Of a stretch of 64,000 nt of DNA, positions 21,814-32,106 are shown piece by piece. The DNA lies in the NCBI GenBank assembly GCA_916700875.1, contig CAKAKS010000296.1, forward strand, positions 1-64,000, in the 5' to 3' direction. Under the pieces are notes generated by a model. It was not told where the DNA came from and made no database searches. It saw only the letters and a program-made list of their open reading frames with translations. Made by a program: the position numbers and the translations under genes. Each line of letters opens with the position of its first letter. The first letter of the stretch is position 1. This DNA is from Sebastes aleutianus. Its lineage: Eukaryota > Chordata > Actinopteri > Perciformes > Sebastidae.

Positions 21814-24103
21814 CGTGTGCGTGTGTTACCTTGGTGACAGCCAGAGGGACACTTGTGGTTGCGACAGCCCAGAGTCCGACCACAGCTCTGGTCACACGCA
21901 GGGCAGTTACCAGGGCAGCACTGAAACACAAGGCATCATGGGAGTCTGTGTTTAATTAAACTGATTCCAGCGTTGACTTCTCTTTACTTCATATTCATCA
22001 GTTTCTCTCCACGGTGGAGGAGGTCCTCTCTTCAAACGGAGCTAAAAGCACCTTCAGGTAAAAACCTCCCAGGTGACATTAAGACGACATTAAAGTGATC
22101 CACGTCCTTTTGAATCCACACAGATGGAAATCAGATGTTATGAGCCCGTCCTGTCACATCACACACAGATCTGACAGTCAACCTTTAACAATCAGATTAG
22201 ACGCAGATTAGATAACATCGCTGTGACATTTACACCACAGGAAGACACACAGACAGACAGAACCACGGAGCTGGAGGACAACGGTCACACTAAACCATCT
22301 GCTCCCGTTGGGTAGTGGTAACTTTCTCAACTAACACCGGTGATCCTGGAGACTGAGGGACGAAACCAAGATAGAGACGGACGAAAGTCAAGATGGAGAC
22401 GACCAAAGACCAAGATGGAGACGGACAAAGACCAAGATGGAGACGGACAAAGACCAAGATGGAGACGACCAAAAACCAAGATGGAGACGGACGAAAGTCA
22501 AGATGGAGACAAAGACCAAGATGGAGACGGACGAAAGTCAAGATGGAGACAAAGACCAAGATGGAGACGACCAAAGACCAAGATGGAGACGACCAAAAAC
22601 CAAGATGGAGACGGACAAAAACCAAGATGGAGACGACCAAAGACCAAGATGGAGACGACCAAAGACCAAGATGGAGACGACCAAAGACCAAGATGGAGAC
22701 GGACGAAAGTCAAGATGGAGACAAAGACCAAGATGGAGACGGACGAAAGTCAAGATGGAGACAAAGACCAAGATGGAGACGACCAAAGACCAAGATGGAG
22801 ACGACCAAAGACCAAGATGGAGACGACCAAAAACCAAGATGGAGACGGACGAAAGTCAAGATGGAGACAAAGACCAAGATGGAGACGGACAAAGACCAAG
22901 ATGGAGACGACCAAAGACCAAGATGGAGACGGACGAAAGTCAAGATGGTGACCAAAGACCAAGATGGAGACGACCAAAGACCAAGATGGAGACGACCAAA
23001 AACCAAGATGGAGACGACCAAAGACCAAGATGGAGACGGACGAAAGTCAAGATGGAGACGACCAAAGACCAAGATGGAGACGACCAAAGACCAAGATGGA
23101 GACGGACGAAAGTCAAGATGGAGACAAAGACCAAGATGGAGACGGACGAAAGTCAAGATGGAGACAAAGACCAAGATGGAGACGACCAAAAACCAAGATG
23201 GAGACGGACAAAAACCAAGATGGAGACAAAGACCAAGATGGAGACGGACAAAGACCAAGATGGAGACGACCAAAGACCAAGATGGAGACGGACGAAAGTC
23301 AAGATGGAGACAAAGACCAAGATGGAGACGACCAAAAACCAAGATGGAGACGACCAAAGACCAAGATGGAGACGGACGAAAGTCAAGATGGAGACAAAGA
23401 CCAAGATGGAGACGGACGAAAGTCAAGATGGAGACAAAGACCAAGATGGAGACGACCAAAGACCAAGATGGAGACGACCAAAAACCAAGATGGAGACGGA
23501 CGAAAGTCAAGATGGAGACAAAGACCAAGATGGAGACGACCAAAGACCAAGATGGAGACGACCAAAAACCAAGATGGAGACGACCAAAGACCAAGATGGA
23601 GACGGACAAAAACCAAGATGGAGACGACTAAAAACCAAGATGGAGACGACTAAAGACCAAGATGGAGACGACCAAAGACCAAGATGGAGACGACTAAAAA
23701 CCAAGATGGAGACGACCAAAGACCAAGATGGAGACGACCAAAGACCAAGATGGAGACGGACAAAAACCAAGATGGAGACGACCAAAAACCAAGATGGAGA
23801 CAAAGACCAAGATGGAGACGGACGAAAGTCAAGATGGAGACGACTAAAAACCAAGATGGAGACAAAGACCAAGATGGAGACGGACGAAAGTCAAGATGGA
23901 GACGACCAAAGACCAAGATGGAGACAAAGACCAAGATGGAGACAAAAACCAAGATGGAGACGACCAAAATGGCGAACTCGAGGCTTCAAAACGGTCGTCC
24001 ACAAACCAGTGGGTGACGTCACGGTGCACACTGAATAGCTCGTCATGGTCACTAACAGAGAAGAGGTCTATATATAAACTAACGGACAGATGAAGTGATG
24101 GTA

Positions 24104-24138
<35 letters not shown>

Positions 24139-26305
24139 GTGATGATGATGAAGTGATGATGATGAAGTGATGATGATGATGATGATGATGATGAAGTGAT
24201 GATGATGATGATGATGTACTGACCTTCCTCCTGCACTGGTGTCTCTGGCAGCTTCTGGTTTTTGGACATTTGGAGTCACACAGGTATTCCTTATGACACG
24301 ACATCAACCTCCTGTATTTCCCACACCTGCACTCCTTCTCCACCTCCTGTTGGACGGAGATACAGGTTCAGAGTGTTTATATGGTTTTACTGGCGTCGCT
24401 TTCAGTCCAAAATGGCGGAAGCGTATCTCTGCTGCTGGGTTCCTGATGTCACGGCGTTCTCTGTCCTACCTGTCTGCAGGTCTCGCAGCTCCCTCGGTGA
24501 CACCTCATGGAACAGGTGTGTTTCCCACACGACAGACGGCGGTCGCACGTGTCGCCGCACGGCATCACTTCCTCCGTGCACGGCAGAGACGACTCTTAAA
24601 GAAAACAGATTCGTTAGTTTCTCATGATTGAACCGGTTCCATTTAGAGTCTAAACTCTGAGCGTGACGTCACATTCTCAACGCAGAAGAAGTTTGATTTG
24701 AAAATACGTTTATTAGATCCTATAGTGAAATAGTTAAAGAATATTAAACGTATTGATGCGTTGCTTTTATCCACAGAAACACAGAAACACAGAAACACAG
24801 AAACACAGAACACTAGCGGTCAGGTTTATAACTCAGGAACACACGTTTCATATAAATAAAGATCAGTGGAATATTTATAGTATTTATACATAACAGTAAA
24901 CATTTATGAGCACAAAAAAAACTATACAAAATATATTTGGTTAAAAATATTTACATTTCAATTCTGAATAATTACTTAAGAGGAATTATTAATTATTTTC
25001 TTTAAGTAAAAAATAAAAAAATGTAGATTGTCACGTTTTACTCTTAAATATACTCTTAAATATACTACTACTAATACTCTCTCTGTTTGTGTGATGTGGT
25101 GTCTCACTGGTCTTGCTGCAGGGACAGGATCTGCTGACGGAGCGAGGACACGGAGGACAAACGCCATCGTGACACAAAACCTCACAGGTGTGATTCCCAC
25201 AGGAGAGAGGAGAGCCACACACCTGGGAGAGGAGGAAGAGGGAGGAGGAGAGAGGAGGAGGAGGAGAGAGGAGGAGGAGGAAGAGGGAGGAGGAGAGAGG
25301 AGGAGGAGAGGAAGAGGAGGATGAAGAGGGAGGAGGAGAGAGGAGGAGGAGGATGAAGAGGGAGGAGGAGAGGAAGAGGAGGATGAAGAGGGAGGAGGAG
25401 AGAGGAGGAGGATGAAGAGGGAGGAGGAGAGGAAGAGGAGGATGAAGAGGGAGGAGGAGAGATGAGGAGGAGGATGAAGAGGGAGGAGGATGAAGAGAGA
25501 GGAGGAGGAGAGGAAGAGGAGGATGAAGAGAGAGAATGATGGTGTAACATGGCTTCATATGCAGTAATAAATGTGGCGTTAGCTCCATCTAGTGGAGAAA
25601 CACTGAACATCAGAAAGTCTCAAAAGACATGACAATGAATTTGTGTTTATTAGACAGTAACAGAGTAGAGTACACAGTGGTGGAGTGTAGTACTGCGGTA
25701 TTATGAGTGTAGTAGTACTAGTAGTAGTACTAGTAGTAGTAGTAGTAGTACCTGTTGACAGTTCCACTGAGGGCTGGCGCAGGGTCTCTCTGCCTCCTCT
25801 CTGCCACACACACACCTCTGAACACTGACTCTGGGACACGGAGAGCACTCTGATAGAAACACACAGACAGACAGTTACTGTCGGCCATGTTGGACTGTAG
25901 TTTAGACAGGAGTTACCGTCGGCCATGTTGGACTGTAGTTTAGATGTGTGTGTGAGTGTGTACCTGTGTGTGTGTGTGTGTGTGTGTGAGTGTGTACCTG
26001 TGTGGCAGGGCTGTGTACAGGTGTGCTGTCTGCAGGGTAACAGCTTGCAGCAGGTCTGCTGACAGGACCAGGCCTGCAGAGAAGAGCAGCAGCTGTGAAC
26101 TCAGTCCAGAGAAACACGTCAACAACAACATCACAGGTGTTTACGGTGTCAGGTGTACCTTGTTGCTGCAGCGACGGGGGAGGGGCTTAGCTTTGCCACA
26201 CAGACAGGAAACAGATACCATCTTTGGACACGGAGGGCAGGGACCTGAAGACACATTTAAACATTAGAGACATAATTAACTCTGATATTCTGATAGGACA
26301 TGAAC

Positions 26306-26346
<41 letters not shown>

Positions 26347-26611
26347 GTTACCGGGGTGACAGAGCAGCAGACAGGTGTGTCCACAGGTGGGTTTGAGCTC
26401 TTTTTGACAGACGGAGCCGCAGGAGTGAGGAGCCAACCAGGGATCAGCTGGAGGATCCTGCAGCTTCCCACAGTAACACATGTACCTGAACACAACACGG
26501 AACAACCAGGTGAGCTGGTGACCAACATTAAATCACCTGAAATACATTTTCGCTCTCCATGACATGAGGTGTTTTAGTGGCTGCACAGTGTGAATGCAGT
26601 AACTATAATAA

Positions 26612-26689
<78 letters not shown>

Positions 26690-29248
26690 TAATAATGATA
26701 ATAAATACCTGTTGGGCGTGGCAGTGGGTGGATACTCTGCTCGACACTTTGGACTGCGGAGAGAAATTAGAGATCAGAGACCGTATCACAGAAATATCCT
26801 GTCTCAATTGTTAGTAACCATGGTAACTAGGGGTTAGGACCTGATGTACAGATGAAGTCACTGTTCCTATCCTAAATTCAGATATGAAAATATGGACAAC
26901 AGAACCTCTCAAAATCAAAAATAAATAAATAAATAGATGAATGAATAAATAAATGTAGCCAAAATAATATAAAAATAAATATAGTCATAAAATGTGACAG
27001 AATTGAAAAAAAAAATGTATAAAGAGAAAGAAACAGAATAAATATGTTTGGGGAAATAAAAGGGAAAATCATGCAGAAATAAATAAATAAATGCAGAAAT
27101 ACACACATTTCAAAATAAATATAAAATAAATGCAAATATGGCTGAATACAATAAACAGAAATGTAACAATAAATATATAAATAAATAAATATTTAAAAGT
27201 AAATATAAAATAAATATAAAATAAATGAAAAAATAAAGAATGAATAAAAATGAATGCAAAAATAAATGAAATATAATTGCAAAAATAAAAAAATAAATAC
27301 AGGAATAAATACATTTAATGCAAATAAATACATAAAAGGAAAAACTAAACAGAAGAATAAACAATGAGGGAATTAATACAAAAATAAATAAAGAAGAAAA
27401 TTAAAACAGAAATATCAATTTATGTCTACGGCTACATTTATTTTTAATATTATTTTTGCTACATTTAATGACATATTTATTTATTTATTTTTTATATTGG
27501 CAGGTTCCGTCCTCAATAGAAAACGTGTTGTCTGTGTCTGCTATCTTAGAGGTAGCCTCTATGATTATCTCCAGATGTTACCAACTCATCATCTCTTCTT
27601 ATCTTAACTTAAGACTTAAGATAAGAAGTTTGTGTGATGAAACTAAATCTAAAGAGAGAGAGTCCGCTGTGTTTTCCTCACCAGGGCCAGGGATGCTGCT
27701 TCTGACCGAAGTCTTCATCGGTGACGGAGGAGACGAGGAAGGCCGAGTCTTTGGCCCACTTCTGAATACAGGGGAGGTGGAAGAGGGAGAAACAGCTGGA
27801 GCAGCTCCACACCTGGAGACACAGACAGATGTTAGGGTCCTGTCTGAAGGACGGGGGGGACAGGAATAAACAGTAATAACAACAATAAATGCAAAAATAA
27901 ATAAATAAACGTGAAAATTCATAAAAATAATATAGAAATAAATAAAAGGGAAAATTTAACAGAAGAGTAAATAAACAAGGGAATTAATACAAAGATAAAT
28001 AAATAAATAAAGCTAATTAAAACAGAAATATCAATTTATGTCACATTGTATCAATTAATATATATTATTTTTTATACTTTTAATGACATATTTATTTATC
28101 ATGTCATTTATTTATTCATTTATTTATTTTTGATTTTTTCATGTTCTGCATTTATTTTTTAGCAGAAGAATAAATAAATAATGGAATTAATACAAAGATA
28201 AATAAATAAATAAAGCTAATTAAAACAGAAATATCTATTTATGTCACATTTTATCAATTAATGGCTACATTTATTTTTTAAAATATTTTTTCTGCAATTA
28301 ATGACATTTATTTATTTATCAAGTCATTTATTTATTTATTTATTGAGGTGTGTTTCTATCGGCTGAATGTTATCAATGTTATCAATAGCACCTTTAAAGC
28401 TACAAGAAGCCTGTGAACAACTACGACTCCCAGGATGCATTTCACTAAAAGACATCCAATCACAGAGCTCCAGGTTCTGTAGCTGAAACCTGATTAAATA
28501 TCCAGCTGTTCTGATTGTGGATCAGTAACAGATTCAACAGCAGCTGAGGCTCATGGGTAGTGTAGTCTCTGTGTGTGTGTCTTACCGCCTGCGTCCTCTT
28601 GACGGAGGCGATGCAGATGAGACAGGTGAGAGCTCCAGACTGAAACAGGTCGCTGACGTACTGACCGGTCCTGAGCAGACCGGTAGCATCACCACCTGGA
28701 GACGGACAGACGGACGTCAATCACACTAGAACACCTGACCTGCTGCTGTTGCTATGGCAACACCTGGCTCACCTGTCTGGTTGGTGTAAGTGGTGAAGGT
28801 CGACGCCAGGATCTTCCCCCTCTTTCCATCCTTGTGGTCAACCTCTACATCAGCATCATCATCATCATCATCAGAGGAGGAGGAGGAGCTGATACGGCTC
28901 TCCACCAATCGCTGAGCAGCAGCCTGGTTGGACTTCCTGATCTCCTCGAACTTGGATTGGACCGACGCACCTGTCCGTCACAAAGAGAGAGAGAGAGAGG
29001 AGAGTAGAAGCCAGTAGAATCAGCTGTTCACACATGTCTATTAATAAGAGCGCGTCCTCCTCACCATGCTGAGGTTCAGGTGTCGTGGCTGACTTCGTCT
29101 TCCCTCCTCGTCCCGCCCCCCACCCGCCTGGGACGGCGGCGACCCCCGGCCTCTCTCTCTCCTTCTGCGGCTGGGGTCGTGACCTTTCACCCTGAACCTC
29201 CTGACTCCGGCCACGCCCCCTGCCCTGCTGTCGCCAGGCCGGCTCCAT
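11980..29248 (-). CDS. nfxl1: NFX1-type zinc finger-containing protein 1-like (NFXL1), complete
   Basis: 24 coding exons join in frame to 896 residues (human about 911): 29065-29248, 28773-28970, 28586-28695, 27682-27812, 26709-26753, 26352-26485, 26159-26244, 25998-26073, 25752-25849, 25108-25222, 24470-24594, 24224-24346, 21830-21920, 20498-20618, 20252-20408, 19104-19195, 18172-18193, 17074-17196, 16690-16844, 14725-14794, 13477-13581, 13310-13390, 13107-13160, 11980-12174. All junctions are AG...GT and all phases agree. The start MEPAWRQQGRGRGR resembles the human MEASWRQ start. Order: Arg/Gly-rich start; KFEEIRKSNQAA helix and Ser/Asp-rich patch (to about 127); RING-like Cys/His region (about 149-212, CLICIASVKR, IQKWAKDS); NFX1-type CGxHxC repeats (about 240-790); charged coiled coil (about 815-850); hydrophobic C-terminal anchor (about 871-892). 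NFX1-type proteins are linked to transcription control; the tail suggests membrane anchoring. Flanking corin and cnga1 support the name. Confidence 0.96.
12450..12945. repeat. 20-bp minisatellite (CAGTGTCCCGATAAAGCGCA) in nfxl1 last intron
   Basis: About 15 imperfect copies of CAGTGTCCCGATAAAGCGCA are mixed with variants such as CAGCATGTTACGATAAAAC. The same family recurs at 13830-14015, on the far side of three nfxl1 exons. A (TA)n tract follows at 13015-13052. Confidence 0.9.
13830..14015. repeat. Second array of the 20-bp CGATAAAGCGCA minisatellite
   Basis: About nine diverged copies (GCAGTG..CCGATAAAG) of the unit at 12450-12945 lie in the intron between nfxl1 exons 13477-13581 and 14725-14794. 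A pure (GT)n tract is at 14308-14352 and another at 14683-14715, close to the 14725 splice donor. Confidence 0.85.
14990..16550. repeat. 43-bp minisatellite rich in GTTACGTAAC palindromes (nfxl1 intron)
   Basis: About 36 copies of a roughly 43-bp unit (CCACTTCCGTAGTTTGTTAC, then GTAACTTCCGTACTTAAGTA) fill this intron between exons 14725-14794 and 16690-16844. I count about 23 exact GTTACGTAAC sites and several GTTATGTAAC variants. Blocks of several units are themselves repeated (compare 15290-15420 with 15460-15600). Confidence 0.95.
17285..18000. repeat. GA-rich minisatellite (GGAGACAGAGAAGGACACAG)
   Basis: About 14 copies of GGAGACAGAGAAGGACACAG plus GAGACGAACAG and a variable (GA)n run make units of roughly 48-56 bp. 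All frames on both strands are open, which explains the long Arg/Glu and Ser/Leu frames. It lies in the nfxl1 intron before exon 17074-17196. Smaller purine runs at 16850-16975 belong to the next intron. Confidence 0.95.
18172..18193 (-). CDS. nfxl1: nfxl1 22-nt microexon
   Basis: TTTCAG at the acceptor and GTAAGA at the donor flank a 22-nt exon that gives TCFGEHE. It joins exon 19104-19195 (phase 2) to exon 17074-17196 (phase 0). The product ...ATTCFGEHEVSPVPC aligns with the mammalian ...PMECLGKHEVSPLPC. Without it the frame breaks, so it is needed. Confidence 0.9.
18420..18690. repeat. Simple repeats in nfxl1 intron
   Basis: CA/GCAC runs occupy 18423-18485, and CACAACACA-type repeats occupy 18600-18685. 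They are simple sequence with no gene content. Confidence 0.8.
18804..18886. repeat. 12-bp TACCGCCGCTCG array
   Basis: Seven copies of TACCGCCGCTCG, one with AGCGCC in place of TACCGCC, lie in the nfxl1 intron between the microexon and exon 19104-19195. Confidence 0.9.
19036..19093. repeat. (GT)n microsatellite next to an nfxl1 splice donor
   Basis: A pure GT run lies 10-70 bp from the donor of nfxl1 exon 19104-19195. Copies of the donor-spanning sequence TTGGACCTACGT lie on both sides of it. Confidence 0.9.
19570..20165. repeat. 32-bp minisatellite (TTTATGCTAAGCTAAGCTAG)
   Basis: About 18 copies of a 32-bp unit, CTGTTTCCAGTCTTTATGCT then AAGCTAAGCTAG, lie in the nfxl1 intron. The array ends about 85 bp from the donor of exon 20252-20408. 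Variants alternate TTCTAGTC, TTCCAGTG and TTCCAGTC in a higher-order pattern. Confidence 0.95.
20619..21829. other. nfxl1 intron, mostly unique sequence
   Basis: Apart from (GT)n tracts at 21116-21138 and 21743-21822, I see no repeat or exon. The second GT tract runs almost to the donor of exon 21830-21920. Confidence 0.5.
22345..23972. repeat. 22/18-bp minisatellite (AAGATGGAGACGACCAAAGA)
   Basis: About 75 units of AAGATGGAGACGACCAAAGA(CC), GGACGAAAGTC and a short AAAGACC form make a 1.6-kb array. Because 22 is not a multiple of three and the unit lacks stops, all three plus frames stay open (longest 533 codons) with a rotating peptide such as KMETTKDQDGDDQRPRWRR. It is not a gene; it lies in the nfxl1 intron between exons 21830-21920 and 24224-24346. 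Confidence 0.95.
24098..24216. repeat. (GAT)n with GAAGT interruptions
   Basis: A trinucleotide run (GATGATGAT, interrupted by GAAGTGAT) ends just before the donor of nfxl1 exon 24224-24346. Confidence 0.9.
25226..25535. repeat. GGA/GAAGAG purine-rich array next to nfxl1 exon
   Basis: GAGGAGGA and GATGAAGAGGGAGGAGGAG units begin within a few bases of the acceptor of exon 25108-25222. On the coding (minus) strand the array therefore forms an extremely long polypyrimidine tract. Confidence 0.9.
25700..26340. repeat. Microsatellites between nfxl1 exons: (AGT)n and GT runs
   Basis: AGT repeats lie at about 25707-25750, directly against the donor of exon 25752-25849. GT-rich runs lie at 25946-25990 and 26308-26340, next to the donors of exons 25998-26073 and 26352-26485. 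Confidence 0.8.
26604..26705. repeat. (AAT)n microsatellite
   Basis: An ATA/AAT trinucleotide run of about 100 bp ends a few bases before the donor of nfxl1 exon 26709-26753. Confidence 0.9.
26880..28350. repeat. AAAT-rich tetranucleotide sequence on both sides of an nfxl1 exon
   Basis: AATAAATA-type sequence fills 26915-27400 and 27880-28345, with TTTATTTAT in opposite orientation at 27430-27490 and 28060-28345. Exon 27682-27812 lies between the two blocks. Two passages near 27955-28100 and 28165-28340 repeat each other (GGAATTAATACAAAGATAAA). I see no other exon. Confidence 0.75.
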
Positions 29249-29726
29249 GGCAACCGCCTCCGATACTCTACAGGTGGGGAAAGAGACAGAAGCACAGTGG
29301 CCATGAATTAGCAGATTTTTGACAGGAGTGTGGTGTGCATACAGGAGACTAGGGCATGTTTCAACCCAGGAAGAGATCTGTTAATACTGCAGCACAGTAG
29401 TCTTAAATTAGCAGATTTTTGACTGGTAATTTTTTTGAGTATTTTAATTTAAAATGTCTACTTTATTACCTTTAATTAATTAAATACGTGATGTTTTTTT
29501 CATTCAAATAAATATCAGATTTTCTACAGGTAAATATTAATTTTAAATAATTAAAATCAGAAGTATAAATAAATACTATTTATTTTTTATTTTTTTTACA
29601 TTTCTTTATTTTAATACCATTTATTTTAATTCAATATCAATATAAATGTTGAATATAAATTTAAGAAGAATTAAAAATGATTAAAAAGTATGAATTAATT
29701 AAAATCAAAAGTATGAATTAATAGTT

Positions 29727-29780
29727 AATCTGCTAGTTTAAGATTACTGTGCTAGCACAGTAATCTTAAACTAGCAGATT
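29727..29780. repeat. 54-bp perfect palindrome
   Basis: The sequence reads the same on both strands from AATCTGCTAG at the left to CTAGCAGATT at the right, centred on TGTGCTAGCACA. Half-copies occur at about 29312 and 29393-29415 (TTAGCAGATTTTTGAC). Confidence 0.95.
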
Positions 29781-29840
29781 TGTGAGTGTAGTCTGGTGTG
29801 CAGAGAGGATATTATGTCATCAGCCTGCAGGCTGCTGTAT

Positions 29841-29973
<133 letters not shown>

Positions 29974-30167
29974 GGACCTGGTAGCTGCAGCTAGCTGCTA
30001 GGAGCTAACAGCAGTAATATCAGCAGTAAACAGGTAGAAAACGTCACATCCGTCATCAAACAACAGTTATTAAACTATAAACATGAACCTGAGCTGCTGT
30101 TATGGAACATTTTATATTAAAAAATCAAACAAAAGATGAATTAAAGAAGCTTTTGTGTGAAACTAAC

Positions 30168-30360
30168 CTGCAGCAGTCTGAAGCAGCAGCAGCAGAGTGG
30201 AGTCTGAAGCAACGTCGCGCGGTGCATGCTGGTACGTGTAGTCCTGGAGGGGCCGGATAGTGGGGTTTCAGCAAGTAAAGAACTACAAATCCCATCACGC
30301 ACCCGGGACACGCAGGAAGTACGACGTGTCAACGCCAACCGGCTGGACGTTTCATTCATA
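30168..30360 (-). promoter_or_regulatory. nfxl1: Probable nfxl1 first (non-coding) exon and promoter region
   Basis: A strong donor, CTGCTGCAG|GTTAGT, follows 30168 on the minus strand. It fits the acceptor CTGTAG|AGTATC at 29267, which lies 19 bp upstream of the nfxl1 start codon. The exon is GC-richer than its surroundings. No TATA box is clear and the transcription start cannot be placed. Confidence 0.5.
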
Positions 30361-30584
30361 ATCTACAGCAACAATAAATAAAATACTATTAATTCATACT
30401 TTTAATTTTAATTCTTTTAAATTGATATTTAACATTTATATTGATATTGAATTAAAATAAATGGTATTAAAATAAATGAATGTAAAAAAAAAGAAAATAG
30501 TATTTATTTATACTTCTGATTTTAATTATTTAAATTTAATATTTACCTGTAGAAAACTGACATTTATTTGAATGAAAAAAACAT

Positions 30585-30752
30585 CACGTATTTAATTAAT
30601 TAAAGGTTATAAAGTAGACATTTTAAATTAAAATACTAATGGTATTAAAATAAATAAAAGTTATATAAAAAACATCACGTATTTAATTAATTAAAGGTTA
30701 TAAAGTAGACATTTTAAATTAAAATACTAATGGTATTAAAATTAATAAAAGT

Positions 30753-30799
<47 letters not shown>

Positions 30800-31400
30800 T
30801 ATAATTCTGATTTAATCTTTTTAAATTGATATTTACCTGTAGAAAATTGACATTTATTTGTTTGAAAAAAATGCATCAATTAATTAATTAATTGAAGGTA
30901 ATAGACATTTAAATTAAAATACTCATGGTATTAAAATAAATAAAAGTTAAAAGTAAATAAATAGTAAATATTTATAGTTCTGATTCAATTCTTTTAAATT
31001 GATATTTACCTGTACAAACCTGATGTTTGTTTGAATTATAAAATATGCATCACTCAATTAATGAATTAATTATAGGTAATGAAGTAGACATTTAAATAAA
31101 AAATAATAATTTTATCGAAAGAAATAAAAGTTTAAATAAATAGTATATATTTATAGTTGTTTAAATTATTTTAAATTTATATTTTCTTGTAGAAATTTCA
31201 CAATCTTAAAAAAAATGCATAGCATTATTAATTAAAAGTAATAAAGTAGACATTTAAATTAAAATTACTCATTGTATTAATATAAATACAAGTAAAAAAA
31301 AAAATAAGAACATTTTTATTTATTTATACTTCTGATTTAATTTTTTTAAATTGAATAGAAACCTGTGTATAGATATTTAATTTGATATATTGCTGGCTTG
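30585..31400. repeat. Degenerate tandem copies of the inverted-repeat arm
   Basis: CATCACGTATTTAATTAATT occurs at about 30591 and again near 30670. More diverged copies (TTGATATTTACCTGTAGAAA) follow at about 30820, 31000 and 31180. The AT-rich unit is first about 80 bp, then about 180 bp. Confidence 0.7.
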
Positions 31401-31615
31401 TGAATTGTCCCCCTTATCTCATCTTATTTATCATATAATAATACATCATAATTTTTGTGTTTTTAATCTGAATCTGTAAAGTAACTAAAGTTATTAAATA
31501 AATGTAGTGGAGTAGAAGTAGAAAGTGAAATGGAAATAGTAAAATACAGGTACCTGAAATGTGTACTTCAGTTTGAAAATAAAAGAGTCAGTTGTGTTTT
31601 TCCTTATAAAATATC

Positions 31616-31621
31616 TTTATT
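31616..31621 (-). terminator. cnga1: Likely cnga1 polyadenylation signal
   Basis: AATAAA on the minus strand lies about 490 bp past the cnga1 stop codon. It is the first clear canonical signal in the AT-rich sequence after the gene, though alternatives are possible. Confidence 0.5.
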
Positions 31622-32106
31622 TCTGCGGTTCATGTTTCTGCTACGAAGCTTCAACGACTTCTTACACAAAGCAGTGATGTGATCGGCTGGACAGCGCTGA
31701 CCTTTGACCTCTACGGGTTTTATTAAAGCAGGTGAGTGAAGCTTGTTCTAGTCAGTAAAATAACAGGTGTGCTGCTTATTATTTAATATATATAATACAT
31801 TATAATTACAAACATGTGAAATATTTACTAGAAACAGAAATACCACTTTCGTGAAGTGAACCAAAGGGATGCGACGAGTGACTTTGATTGACTGTTAAAG
31901 GGATAGTTCAGGTGTTTAGGTGGAGAAGTACCTGGTACAACCCCACTGAGAAACAGCTGAACTATCCCTTTAAAGCTTGTTTCCTTTTCCTCAGGACGGA
32001 ATCTGAATTTAAGGAACATTTTCAGTCCTGCTCTCACCGACCTGGCTAACCCGGGCTCTAATATCCCAGTCCTCCCTTCTTCTTCTTCTCCCTCTTCTTT
32101 GGTCGT

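Noticed and set aside
24239..24631. Plus-strand frames of about 120-130 codons
   Set aside because: They are antisense shadows of nfxl1 exons 24224-24346 and 24470-24594.
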